The translations under genes and the position numbers were made by a program. A DNA stretch of 64,000 nt from Nitrospiraceae bacterium UBA2600 (lineage in GTDB: Bacteria > Nitrospirota > Thermodesulfovibrionia > Thermodesulfovibrionales > Thermodesulfovibrionaceae). The stretch covers positions 62,001 through 126,000 of the forward strand of contig DDKK01000047.1 of the NCBI GenBank assembly GCA_002339325.1. Reading direction: 5' to 3'. This document shows, piece by piece, positions 42,399 to 50,962 of the stretch. A model generated the notes under the pieces. That model did no database searches and had not been told where the DNA came from. It saw only the letters and a program-made list of their open reading frames with translations. Positions within the stretch are counted from its first letter, which is position 1. Every line of letters starts with the position of its first letter.

Positions 42399-43600
42399 CG
42401 GTCAGCCTCTCCCATAACAATATCAAGAGTTCCAATTATTGCTATAACGTCTGCAAGAAGATGTCCCTCACAAAGCTTTGGAATTGCCGAGATATGGATG
42501 AAAGAAGGGGCTCTGACTCTCATTCTGTAAGGTCTTCCTGAACCATCACTTACTATATAAAAGCCAAGCTCTCCTTTTGGAGCTTCTATGGCTGAATAGA
42601 TTTCTCCTTTTGGCATTAAATCATGTTTTTCCTGTGAAAAGGCAATAAAGCCACTCCATAGGGAGTCACCGGCTTCAATTTTTCTCTTTCCCTGATGGGG
42701 TATATCAATGTCAGGAGACTTTTCAGATAGGACTTCTCCCTCAGGCATCTTTTCAATACACTGTTTTACAATAAGTGCTGACTGTCTCATTTCCCTGATT
42801 CGACAGAGATATCTATCATAGGTATCTCCATTTTCACCAAGGGGGACTTCGAATTCAACTTCAGGGTATGCATCATAGGGCATAAGCTTTCTTATGTCAT
42901 AGTAAACTCCAGAACCTCTTAAGGCAGGTCCTGTAAGTCCTAAGGAAACAGCCTCCTCTGCAGTAATCTGACCTACTCCCTTAGTTCTCGAAAGCCATAT
43001 ACGATTTTCAGTAAGAAGAGTCTCGTATTCATCAACTCTTCTAAGCATCTCATCCATGAATTTATCAATTTCATCAAGGACATTTTTTTCTATATCTACT
43101 CTTACTCCACCTATCCTTGGATAGCTCACAGTTAGACGGGCTCCACATATCTTTTCAAAAAACTGAAGTATCTGCTCCCTTTCTCTGAATGCGTAGAGAA
43201 ATACGGTCATTGCACCAATATCAAGGGCATGGGTAGCAAGCCAGAGAAGATGGCTACTTAATCTGGTCATTTCAGATACAATTGTCCTTATAAATTTTGC
43301 CCTCCTTGGTGGCTCAATTCCCATGAGTCTCTCAACTGTAAGGCAGTAACCAATGTTGTTGGTCATACTTGAAATGTAATCAAGTCTATCTGTAAGAGTC
43401 ATAGCTCCTGGATAGGTTTTGCTTTCGGAAAGTTTCTCTACCCCTCTATGCAAATAACCTACATCTGGCTTAATATTAATTACCCTTTCACCCTCAAACT
43501 CACACCAGAGTTTAAGCACTCCATGAGTTGCCGGATGATGGGGTCCCATCTGAAGAACAAAGGTTGTGTCACTTATTTTTTCTATTTCCAGCTGCCCCAT
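42395..43600 (-). CDS. nuoD: Complex I subunit D (49 kDa)
   Basis: This 401-residue protein starts with the quinone-site histidine loop GPHHPATHGVLKLW. It also has DVGYLHRGVEKL, MTNNIGYCLTVERLMGIEPP and the C-terminal GTLDIVMGEADR. The ancient [NiFe] ligands are lost, as expected for a quinone-binding subunit. It is not fused to NuoC. It overlaps nuoB by 19 nt. Confidence 0.96.
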   Translation of the reverse strand: MGQLEIEKISDTTFVLQMGPHHPATHGVLKLWCEFEGERVINIKPDVGYLHRGVEKLSESKTYPGAMTLTDRLDYISSMTNNIGYCLTVERLMGIEPPRRAKFIRTIVSEMTRLSSHLLWLATHALDIGAMTVFLYAFREREQILQFFEKICGARLTVSYPRIGGVRVDIEKNVLDEIDKFMDEMLRRVDEYETLLTENRIWLSRTKGVGQITAEEAVSLGLTGPALRGSGVYYDIRKLMPYDAYPEVEFEVPLGENGDTYDRYLCRIREMRQSALIVKQCIEKMPEGEVLSEKSPDIDIPHQGKRKIEAGDSLWSGFIAFSQEKHDLMPKGEIYSAIEAPKGELGFYIVSDGSGRPYRMRVRAPSFIHISAIPKLCEGHLLADVIAIIGTLDIVMGEADR

Positions 43601-44106
43601 CTTCCCTGCTCCTTCATGATTTTTTCTTGTAATTTAATAAGTCCATACATTAATGCCTCTGGTCTTGGCGGACAACCAGGTACATAGACATCAACAGGTA
43701 AAAACTGATCTGCACCCTGAACTGTGCTGTAAGTGTTAAATATTCCACCTGTACAGGCACAGCTTCCCATGGCAACAACATACTTTGGCTCAGGCATCTG
43801 ATCATAAACCATCTTTACGATAGGAGCCATTTTGTATGTAACTGTACCTGCTATTATAATTACATCTGCCTGACGAGGTGAGGCTCTAAAGAGTATTCCA
43901 AAACGGTCAAGGTCTAAGTGGGAGGCGCCTGCTGCCATCATCTCAATGGCGCAGCAGGCAAGACCAAAGGTGAGAGGCCAAAGGGAGTTTGACCTTCCCC
44001 AGTTGACCACTTTATCAAGGGTAGTAATTATGACATTACTACCCTTGATTATCTTAGTTCCTTCTTCTACTTCAATCAATTCTGGTTGATTAGTAGAGGG
44101 ATGCAT
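43582..44106 (-). CDS. nuoB: Complex I subunit B (N2 cluster)
   Basis: This 174-residue protein has the adjacent cysteines FGLACCAIEMMAAG, plus GSCACTGG and VPGCPPRPEA, the four ligands of the terminal N2 cluster. It delivers electrons to quinone with NuoD. The start overlaps the stop of the upstream ferredoxin gene by 17 nt, which ties the molybdoenzyme genes to the same transcript. Confidence 0.96.
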   Translation of the reverse strand: MHPSTNQPELIEVEEGTKIIKGSNVIITTLDKVVNWGRSNSLWPLTFGLACCAIEMMAAGASHLDLDRFGILFRASPRQADVIIIAGTVTYKMAPIVKMVYDQMPEPKYVVAMGSCACTGGIFNTYSTVQGADQFLPVDVYVPGCPPRPEALMYGLIKLQEKIMKEQGRWGSWK

Positions 44107-44596
44107 AGGTATCCTTTACGAACCTCTCTCTCTTCAGTCTCGAAGCCTCATCAGCAGATACGAATCTCAAAGCCTTAGTTGTACATTTTGTTACACAGGC
44201 AGGCTTGAGTCCCTGGTCAACTCTATCTTTACAGTAATCACATTTGACAACTTTTCCTGTCTCAGGATTCCACTGAGGGACACCCCAAGGACAGGCTGTA
44301 ATGCAAGATTTACAGCCTACACAAAGGCTCTGTTCAACAAAGACAATTCCGTCCTTTGCACGTCTCTGCATAGCACCAGTAGGACAGGCTTTTACACACC
44401 AGGGTTCTTCACAGTGAAAACAGGGCATAAAGACAAATCTCTGTCTTGGTAAACCGCCTATCATCTTTATGTCTGTTTCAATAATTCTACAAAGCCTTGG
44501 TCCTACGGGAAGTTCATTTTTTGTTTTACAGTGCACCTCACAGGCATAACAACCTATGCAACGGTCATGGTCTTGATATATGTAGTAGATGCTCAT
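44090..44596 (-). CDS. Four-cluster ferredoxin subunit (PhsB/DmsB/NrfC family)
   Basis: This 168-residue protein binds four 4Fe-4S clusters: CIGCYACEVHC, CFHCEEPWCVKACP, CVGCKSCITACP and CDYCKD...CVTKC. It has no signal peptide or membrane helix. It is the electron transfer partner of molybdopterin enzymes such as PhsA/PsrA. A membrane anchor gene of the NrfD/PsrC type, expected after it, is absent. nuoB follows with an overlap, so it might hand electrons to or from complex I. Confidence 0.93.
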   Translation of the reverse strand: MSIYYIYQDHDRCIGCYACEVHCKTKNELPVGPRLCRIIETDIKMIGGLPRQRFVFMPCFHCEEPWCVKACPTGAMQRRAKDGIVFVEQSLCVGCKSCITACPWGVPQWNPETGKVVKCDYCKDRVDQGLKPACVTKCTTKALRFVSADEASRLKRERFVKDTYASLY

Positions 44597-44607
44597 ATCC
44601 TTCCTCC

Positions 44608-46695
44608 TTAAACCTTCTTCACTCTTACAAAGTTTTCAAAAAGCGCACCTGTGTGGCTTCCATGTGCCATTTTGTCAAAAGCTCCGCTAAGTAGTCTACC
44701 TTCATTCAGTCCTTTACCGTAGGAACGGCTCTTCCAGGGCACTTCGTTTTCAAATCCTCTATACATGAACACAGCTTCTGGATGAATAAAAGGCGTAACT
44801 TTTGCCCTAATCTTGCCAGAGAAATCACCGGAAGACACCTCTACCCAATCACCATTCTTTATTCCAAGCTTTGCTGCTACTTCAGAATTAATCCAGAGTT
44901 CATTTTCGGGAACTATTTCATTGAGATACTTGTTGTTGTGGGTCTGGACATGGGTATGAACTGCCATTCTTCCAAAGACAAGTCTGAACTCACCATCGTC
45001 TATGTTTGGCTTTGCAGGAGTCTTATGCTCATAGAAATATGGAACTTCTCTTTCTGCCATTTTGCTTGAAAGAATCTCTATTTTACCTGAGGGGGTTTTG
45101 AACTTGAGCTCATCTCTTGAATACATCTTCGGGTCTTTGCAGAGAGCCACCTGTCCGGATTTATCAAAATCCTCAATCTTCACACCTGTTCCATCAAGCT
45201 GATAGTTCCAGAGATCCTCAATGGTCTCAAAGAGCATGTACTGTCCAGCACCATAGGCATTAAGAAGTCCCTTTGTAATCTCCCATTTGCCCTTTGTATC
45301 ATAAATTGGCTTAATTGCCTGTCTTCTCATTATGAATGCAGGCTTTGCTCCTCTCTGAAGTCCTATCATATCATCTCTTTCAAGATAGGTTGACTCAGGC
45401 AGTATCACATCGGCATACCAAGCCGTTGATGAATAGTTGGTGTCTATCGCCACTAATAGGTCAAGTCCATCAAGGACTTCTTTAATATCTTTTAAAGTAA
45501 TTCCTGCAAAGGGATCGTAACGAACTACAAAGAGAGCCTTTACAGGATAGGGCTCACCCTTTTTAATTGCTCTGTAAAGATGGAGAATGTGTCCTGCTCC
45601 GTCGTAGAGGAATCCTTTACCTGCCTCAGCTTCAACTCTTTTTTCCTCAGGTGCAGGAATTTTCTCAAGGAGACTGTTTAATCCTTTTGCTCCAACCTCT
45701 TTTGGTGTTTTTGCGAGAATCAATCCACCCTTTTGCTCGATACTTCCGAGGAGTGCATTAAGAATAATTACAGAACGGGCAAAGTAGAAAGCATCCACAT
45801 ACCTTGCAGCAAACCAGCCAGGATAGATAATCACCTTTGGCTTCGCTGCACTTAATGCTCTTGCAAGACTTACTATTTCATAGGCATGAATACCTGTTTC
45901 CTTTTCAGCCCACTCAGGAGTACAGTTTTTTACGAAGTTTTCAAGTTCTACAGTTCCATCACAGAATTTATCAACAAAGTCTTTGTCGTAAAGATTTTCT
46001 TTTAAAATCACATGAATTAAGGCAAGATTGAGAGCATAGTCAGTACCTGGTCTTATCTGGTAAAATCTTGATGCCTTTGTCGCAGTTTTTGATGCTCTCA
46101 CATCAATGTATGTAAGCTCTGCACCGTTTTCAAGTCCTTTCACAATATTATTTGCCTCTCTTACACCTAAGGCTTCCAAGGCATTTCTGCCATAGAATAC
46201 AATATGTTTAGTATTGGCAAAGTCATATCCTACTTCGGGTCTACCGTAGCCAAGCAGAGTCTGATAGGCAAGATCAACATTTTTTCTGCAGAAGTCGTCA
46301 TGGCTAAAGTAATTGGGAGAACCCATTCCTCTTACAATAAGTCTTTGCATTTCTCCAAAGAGACCAGCTCCTCTGTCTAAGAGTGCTACGGTTCTTTTGC
46401 CATACTTTGCTTGGATATCCTTGACTTTGTCTGCCACGTATTTGAAAGCTTCTTCCCAACTTACTCTCTTAAACTGTCCAGAGCCCCTCTCACCAGTTCT
46501 AATCATCGGATACTGAAGTCTTTCAGAGTCATAAAGAAGGGCAATTCCAGCAGAGCCCCTGGCACAGAGGCTGCCCTCCATGCCAGGAACGTAAGGATTC
46601 CCCTCTATCCATCTAACCCTACCGTCTTCTACTTCAATCCGAATGGGGCATCTTACTGAGCACATTCCACAGTTGCTAAACACTGAACTCTTCAT
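44608..46695 (-). CDS. Molybdopterin oxidoreductase, PhsA/PsrA-like, without Tat signal
   Basis: This 695-residue catalytic subunit has the N-terminal cluster C9, C12, C16 and C44, and C136 (SHDDFCRKN) as probable molybdenum ligand. The domain order is typical of the DMSO reductase family, with a C-terminal molybdopterin-binding region containing VHTHVQTHNN. PhsA/PsrA (thiosulfate or polysulfide reductase) is the nearest family I recognise. Tat signals normally precede these, but here the cluster starts at residue 9 and a stop codon lies five codons before the ATG, so the enzyme is cytoplasmic. Arsenate, tetrathionate or formate activity cannot be excluded, though the Cys context is not that of formate dehydrogenase. 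Confidence 0.85.
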   Translation of the reverse strand: MKSSVFSNCGMCSVRCPIRIEVEDGRVRWIEGNPYVPGMEGSLCARGSAGIALLYDSERLQYPMIRTGERGSGQFKRVSWEEAFKYVADKVKDIQAKYGKRTVALLDRGAGLFGEMQRLIVRGMGSPNYFSHDDFCRKNVDLAYQTLLGYGRPEVGYDFANTKHIVFYGRNALEALGVREANNIVKGLENGAELTYIDVRASKTATKASRFYQIRPGTDYALNLALIHVILKENLYDKDFVDKFCDGTVELENFVKNCTPEWAEKETGIHAYEIVSLARALSAAKPKVIIYPGWFAARYVDAFYFARSVIILNALLGSIEQKGGLILAKTPKEVGAKGLNSLLEKIPAPEEKRVEAEAGKGFLYDGAGHILHLYRAIKKGEPYPVKALFVVRYDPFAGITLKDIKEVLDGLDLLVAIDTNYSSTAWYADVILPESTYLERDDMIGLQRGAKPAFIMRRQAIKPIYDTKGKWEITKGLLNAYGAGQYMLFETIEDLWNYQLDGTGVKIEDFDKSGQVALCKDPKMYSRDELKFKTPSGKIEILSSKMAEREVPYFYEHKTPAKPNIDDGEFRLVFGRMAVHTHVQTHNNKYLNEIVPENELWINSEVAAKLGIKNGDWVEVSSGDFSGKIRAKVTPFIHPEAVFMYRGFENEVPWKSRSYGKGLNEGRLLSGAFDKMAHGSHTGALFENFVRVKKV

Positions 46696-46707
46696 CTTAA
46701 ACCCCTT

Positions 46708-47097
46708 TTAAAATATACCAAGCAATTGTAAGGCTAATATTAAAAGACCAATGCATGCAACTCTTTTTACCATTACAGGATTGAGTTTCTTTGCAATCTT
46801 AGGTCCTATATAGCCACCAAGAATTGCCGCTGGGAACATTATTAAGAAGAATATTAGGTCAAAATTTCCAAAGCCATAATGTCTGAACGTTCCCATAAGA
46901 GTATTGAAGAATATAGCAAGCAAAGAACTACCGACTATAACATACATTGGAAGCCTTAAACCAACTGCCATAAGAGGAACCATAAATGGTCCTCCACCAA
47001 AGCCAAACATGGATGATGCAATTGCTATAAGAAATGCACCTGGAATACCTATGGCAAGATTTACTTTAAATTCTTGACCCCAGAATTCTATTTTCAT
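46708..47097 (-). CDS. TauE/SafE-family half transporter, second half
   Basis: This 129-residue protein has four hydrophobic helices and the family repeat ASSMFGFGGGPFMVPLMAVGL, with GGYIGPKIAKKL near the end. Full TauE/SafE proteins contain two such repeats in one chain of about 250 residues. Here this gene carries only one, while the gene 2 nt upstream carries the other fused to a periplasmic domain. The two proteins probably assemble as a heterodimer. The family exports sulfite, sulfoacetate or related anions. Confidence 0.85.
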   Translation of the reverse strand: MKIEFWGQEFKVNLAIGIPGAFLIAIASSMFGFGGGPFMVPLMAVGLRLPMYVIVGSSLLAIFFNTLMGTFRHYGFGNFDLIFFLIMFPAAILGGYIGPKIAKKLNPVMVKRVACIGLLILALQLLGIF

Positions 47098-47099
47098 AG

Positions 47100-48359
47100 T
47101 TATTTACCTCCTTCTGCTTTTTTCTTTGCTGCTTCCTGAGCTCTTTTCTGAAACTCTTTAAGAATTGCCTGTTCTTTCTTGTTTTTCTCAAGATATTTTG
47201 GAGTTGTCTGCCAAAACATTAGAGCAGCAAGAATTATGAGAACCCATCCAAAAAGGAATTTGTACTGGTCAAGAGTTATAAGCTCAGTAAGTTTTGGTCC
47301 AATGAAACCTCCGGCAAGCATGGCAAGTCCAAGCGTAACTCCAAGCTTCCAGTTAATAAAGTTTATCTTTGAGTAGTTATAAATACCTGTGCCTTGAGAG
47401 AAAAGAACAGTGGGCATGACTGTTCCTGCCACAACAGTATGAGGCAAACCAAGCATAACTAATATTGGGTTAAGAATAAATCCACCCCCTGCACCCATCA
47501 ATACTCCAAAAGTTGTAATTGCTGCAGTAAGAAGGAATGGCCATATTACATTAACAGTTCTACCAGCATTTGGTAGATACACACTGGGAAATGTAACAGA
47601 GTTTTCGACAATGACTGGTTCACTCTTTATATCCTTGTCCACCTTTGCAACGACAAAATATTTTCCAGGCGCAGTGTTTGCTGGAATTTCCACTGTGGCT
47701 TTAAATGTACCATCTTCGGCTATTTTTAAGTTTGAAGAGAATACGTTGCCAACGCTACGAAATCTTGCTTTAAGTAGCTGCATAGACCTGCGCTTATTCT
47801 CTTTTTCATCCATTGGTTCAAGCTTTGTTCCTCTTGAACCAATTATGCTTGCCCACAAAGATGTCTGATATCTATCAATTTTCAACTTTGCAGGATAACC
47901 ATAGACAGCATCAGCACCAGCATTTTTTATAACCTCAGAAACACTCCACTTTCCACCTTTTGCCTTGGCATCCTCTAAAACAGGCTTATATTTTTCAGGA
48001 ACAATGAGTCTGTAAAAGGCTGGCATATCATCGGTCATATAAAATATATAGGGTCTTTTACCAGTCTTTGGGTCTGGGTCTGCATCAAGTCTTGCCGCTC
48101 TGATTGTCTTTTCAGCCCAAACTTCAATATATACATCCTTACCAGCTGGTGCTTTACCGGTGATTGTAAGTTTACCTCCACCTGAGAGATTTGTTTTATC
48201 TACGCTTACTGTAACAGTCTCTGCTGATTGTGCTTCCTTCGGAGCTTCTACAGGCTTCTGTTCTTGGGCTTTCTGTTCAGCAGGCTTCTGAGCCATTCCG
48301 GTAGAGACAAAAACCGTTAAAACAAAAAATACAACAAAGAAATTTAAAAATCGCTTCAT
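47100..48359 (-). CDS. TauE/SafE-family half transporter with large periplasmic domain
   Basis: This 419-residue protein has a signal peptide (FLNFFVVFFVLTVFVSTGMA), then a Pro/Ala/Gln/Glu linker. A soluble periplasmic region of about 200 residues follows with beta-sandwich features (GGKLTITGKAPAGKDVYIEV and DGTFKATVEIPANTAPGKYFVVAKV). From about 265 there are four helices with the TauE repeat GVLMGAGGGFILNPILVMLGL and GGFIGPKLTEL. The C-terminus is basic and helical. The fusion of a sensing or binding domain to one half of a transporter, with the other half in the next gene, is unusual. Transport of a sulfur oxyanion is inferred from family and neighbours. Confidence 0.82.
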   Translation of the reverse strand: MKRFLNFFVVFFVLTVFVSTGMAQKPAEQKAQEQKPVEAPKEAQSAETVTVSVDKTNLSGGGKLTITGKAPAGKDVYIEVWAEKTIRAARLDADPDPKTGKRPYIFYMTDDMPAFYRLIVPEKYKPVLEDAKAKGGKWSVSEVIKNAGADAVYGYPAKLKIDRYQTSLWASIIGSRGTKLEPMDEKENKRRSMQLLKARFRSVGNVFSSNLKIAEDGTFKATVEIPANTAPGKYFVVAKVDKDIKSEPVIVENSVTFPSVYLPNAGRTVNVIWPFLLTAAITTFGVLMGAGGGFILNPILVMLGLPHTVVAGTVMPTVLFSQGTGIYNYSKINFINWKLGVTLGLAMLAGGFIGPKLTELITLDQYKFLFGWVLIILAALMFWQTTPKYLEKNKKEQAILKEFQKRAQEAAKKKAEGGK

Positions 48360-48374
48360 AAATTCCTCCTCCTA

Positions 48375-48788
48375 TTATCTGATTATCAAAACGGATTGAG
48401 TAGCATTTGATGCCACTTTTTGTGTGACACTTCCAAAGAGTGTTCTTTCTGTTGCATCCTTACCTTTTGAACCAATAACAATTAAGTCATAGCCATTTCT
48501 GGCATAATCAATGATTACATCAGCCGGCGAACCTTCAAGAATTATTGTCTCTCCTTTCACCCCCTTTTCATTTAAAATTTCCTGTGCTCTTTTGAGGTTG
48601 CCCTCAAATTCGGCCTTAAAAATTCCCTCAACTGTTGCACAGTCTACGCCAATCTCTAAAAAACAAACTTTCGGAATAACTGAGATAACTGTTATCTGAG
48701 AGCCAAATTTTTGTGCCAGCTTGATAGCTTCGTTCAAAGCTTTTTTTGACCATTCTGAGCCATCAAAACATACTAAAATTTTTTGCAT
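48375..48788 (-). CDS. Universal stress protein, UspA family
   Basis: This 137-residue protein starts KILVCFDGSEWSKKALNEAIKLA and ends with the ATP-binding motif GSKGKDATERTLFGSV followed by VLII. The GxxG-x9-GS pattern fits the ATP-binding class. It is the first gene of the long transporter, molybdoenzyme and complex I operon, 15 nt before the half transporter. AGGAGG precedes the start. A role in energy-state sensing is inferred. Confidence 0.93.
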   Translation of the reverse strand: MQKILVCFDGSEWSKKALNEAIKLAQKFGSQITVISVIPKVCFLEIGVDCATVEGIFKAEFEGNLKRAQEILNEKGVKGETIILEGSPADVIIDYARNGYDLIVIGSKGKDATERTLFGSVTQKVASNATQSVLIIR

Positions 48789-48824
48789 GGTAAACCTCCT
48801 GAGAATTTCTCAAAAAAGAGAAAA

Positions 48825-48840
48825 TGCAAAAGACTTGCCA
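48825..48840 (-). promoter_or_regulatory. Sigma-54 (RpoN) promoter of the usp-to-nuoN operon
   Basis: On the minus strand TGGCAAGTCTTTTGCA matches TGGCACG-N4-TTGCW with one change in the -24 block. The invariant GG (48838-48839) and GC (48826-48827) are exactly 10 nt apart. The expected start is near 48815, about 26 nt before the usp ATG and just upstream of its ribosome binding site. Confidence 0.75.
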
Positions 48841-48883
48841 GAAGATAAGTTATTGAAAATATTAGGAAACGCCCGATTTGAGA

Positions 48884-48935
48884 TGTCCCATTAGGGACAG
48901 GCAAGAAGAGCTACTGTCCCAAATGGGACAGTAGC
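48884..48935. promoter_or_regulatory. Two palindromic activator sites TGTCCC-N4-GGGACA
   Basis: Site 1 is 48884-48899 (spacer ATTA). Site 2 has its core at 48915-48930 (spacer AAAT), extended to a 12-bp-arm palindrome 48910-48935. Their centres are 31 bp apart, about three helical turns, and lie about 77 and 108 nt upstream of the predicted start, where sigma-54 activators bind. Site 2 could also serve as the aconitase terminator. Confidence 0.65.
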
Positions 48936-48941
48936 GACAGC

Positions 48942-50885
48942 TTATTGAGTTACTTTTTTTCTTACATAAGGAAGAAGTCCGCCACTTAGGAGAAGGTCTC
49001 TTTCTCTTTCATTTAAGTTCGAATAAACCTTAAAAGAGTTCTTTTTCGATAAGTTTATAACTTCATATTGCTGTTCACCTTTAATTGATTCAATCAAGCC
49101 ATTGAGTTTTAAAATATCTCCCTGCTCTACTTTTTCATAATCCTCTGGATTTGTAAAAATTAGAGGCATGATTCCAAAGTTGATTAGATTGGCTCGATGA
49201 ATTCTCGCAAAAGACTTTGCTATGACAGCTTTTATTCCAAGATACATTGGTGCGATTGCTGCATGTTCACGGGATGAGCCCTGTCCGTAGTTTTCACCAC
49301 CTACAATGATACCACCGCCTTTATTTTTCGCATTCATCGCTCTCTCATAAAAAGTTTCGTCGAGATTTTTGAATGTAAACTTGGAAATCTCAGGGATATT
49401 AGACCTGTAAGGCAGCACCTGCGTTCCTGCTGGCAAAATATCATCGGTTGTTATATTGTCACCAAGTTTTAGCAAAACTTCTGCTTCAATGCTCTCCTCA
49501 AGGGGGGCTTTTACGGGGACTTCTTTTATGTTCGGTCCCTTAATTATTTTTGCCTCCTTTTCTTTGCGGGGCGGAATAAGCATATTATCATTTATTAAAA
49601 ATGTCTCCGGGTCGTTAACTTCATTTATTTCTAAGTCTGTCTCTAAGGGATTTACTATCTCTCCATTTATGGCTGCAAGAGCACATACTACCGGTGATGC
49701 AAGACATACAAAGGCATCCTTTGTTCCTGAACGACCCTTAAAATTACGATTGTAGGAGCGAATTGAAACTTGACCGCTTCCAGGAGCACCGCCCATTCCA
49801 ATACAGGGACCACAGGCAGATTCGAGTATTCTTGCGCCGGCTGCAATCATTGCCTCAATATCGCCTTCCCGAGCAAGCATCTGATATACCTGCTTTGAGC
49901 CGGGATTTATAAAAAGAGTAACCTCCTCATTTACAGTCTTTCCTTTAAGAATAGATGCAACTGTTTTCATCATATTGTAGGAAGAGTTTGTGCATGAACC
50001 AATGCAGACCTGATTAACCTTCATACCTTTAAGTTCTCTTACAGCAACCACATTGTCAGGGCTATGAGGTTGGGCTATCATTGGTTCAATCTCTGAAAGG
50101 TCAAGCTCGATTATCTCAGCATATTCAGCATCCCCATCGGCCTCAAGGGGAATCCATTGATGTCCTCTTCCCTGAGCTTTGAGAAATTTTAGTGTGTTTT
50201 CGTCGCTTGGGAAAATTGATGTTGTTGCACCAAGCTCTGCTCCCATGTTTGTAATTGTTGCCCTGTCAGTGACAGAGAGGTCTTTCACCCCCTCACCACC
50301 ATATTCGAATATCTTTCCAACACCTCCCTTAACAGTGAGCATTTTAAGGAGAGTAAGTATAACATCCATCGCTGTAACATAAGGTCTTCTGAGTTTTCCA
50401 GAGAGATTTATCCTTACCACTTTCGGCATGGTAAACTCAAAGGGCATTCCTGCCATAACAGAGGCTGCTTCAAGTCCACCAACTCCGATTGCAATCATTC
50501 CCATGCCTCCGCCCGTAGGAGTATGGCTGTCTGTTCCGAGGGCAATTAGTCCAGGTGCAGCAAATCTCTCAAGATGAACTTGATGACATATTCCATTGCC
50601 TGGCCTTGAAAAATAAGCTCCAAAGCGGGCTGCAGCGGTTCTCAGAAAGAGATGGTCATCGGCGTTCATAAAATTGCTCTGAAGCATGTTATGGTCAACA
50701 TATGAGACAGCAAGAGGCACTCTTACCTTATCCAAACCAATAGCCTCGAATTCAAGCCATGCCATTGTGCCAGTTGCATCTTGTGTGTAAACTTGGTCAA
50801 CACGTACTCCTATTAGCTGGCCTTCTTTTATAAACCCTGAAACAACATGCGTCTCAAGAATTTTCTCAACAATGTTCCTCCCCAT
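48942..50885 (-). CDS. Aconitate hydratase, Aquifex type
   Basis: This 647-residue protein combines the LeuC-like cluster domain and the LeuD-like swivel domain in one chain. It is shorter than AcnA (about 890) and AcnB. Cluster cysteines are in VCIGSCTNSSYN and SACGPCIGMGG. Active-site features include DSHTPTGGGMGM, and GENYGQGSSREHAA is in the swivel domain. It interconverts citrate and isocitrate in the tricarboxylic acid pathway. It lies upstream of the usp operon on the same strand and diverges from lysA. Confidence 0.93.
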   Translation of the reverse strand: MGRNIVEKILETHVVSGFIKEGQLIGVRVDQVYTQDATGTMAWLEFEAIGLDKVRVPLAVSYVDHNMLQSNFMNADDHLFLRTAAARFGAYFSRPGNGICHQVHLERFAAPGLIALGTDSHTPTGGGMGMIAIGVGGLEAASVMAGMPFEFTMPKVVRINLSGKLRRPYVTAMDVILTLLKMLTVKGGVGKIFEYGGEGVKDLSVTDRATITNMGAELGATTSIFPSDENTLKFLKAQGRGHQWIPLEADGDAEYAEIIELDLSEIEPMIAQPHSPDNVVAVRELKGMKVNQVCIGSCTNSSYNMMKTVASILKGKTVNEEVTLFINPGSKQVYQMLAREGDIEAMIAAGARILESACGPCIGMGGAPGSGQVSIRSYNRNFKGRSGTKDAFVCLASPVVCALAAINGEIVNPLETDLEINEVNDPETFLINDNMLIPPRKEKEAKIIKGPNIKEVPVKAPLEESIEAEVLLKLGDNITTDDILPAGTQVLPYRSNIPEISKFTFKNLDETFYERAMNAKNKGGGIIVGGENYGQGSSREHAAIAPMYLGIKAVIAKSFARIHRANLINFGIMPLIFTNPEDYEKVEQGDILKLNGLIESIKGEQQYEVINLSKKNSFKVYSNLNERERDLLLSGGLLPYVRKKVTQ

Positions 50886-50906
50886 TTAGCCTCCTCCTTG
50901 TTTAAA

Positions 50907-50928
50907 ACATTCAAAAAATTAGTATAAT
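50907..50928 (+). promoter_or_regulatory. Possible promoter of lysA-dapF
   Basis: A good TATAAT (50923-50928) sits about 35 nt before the lysA start. The -35 region (around TTTAAA) is poor, so only the -10 element is supported. Confidence 0.35.
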
Positions 50929-50962
50929 ATTATATTTCATAAAAATTCAAAAGGAGGAAGTT

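Noticed and set aside
44608..46695. Formate dehydrogenase as identity of the molybdoenzyme
   Set aside because: The molybdenum ligand context SHDDFCRKN lacks the Sec/Cys-His pair of formate dehydrogenases and fits the PhsA/PsrA group better.
48884..48935. Simple bidirectional terminator between aconitase and usp
   Set aside because: Not fully excluded for site 2, but two copies of the same core with helical phasing and a sigma-54 promoter at the right distance point to activator sites as the main role.
50886..50962. Lysine riboswitch before lysA
   Set aside because: Only 77 nt separate the divergent genes, too short for the lysine aptamer, and no conserved core is visible.
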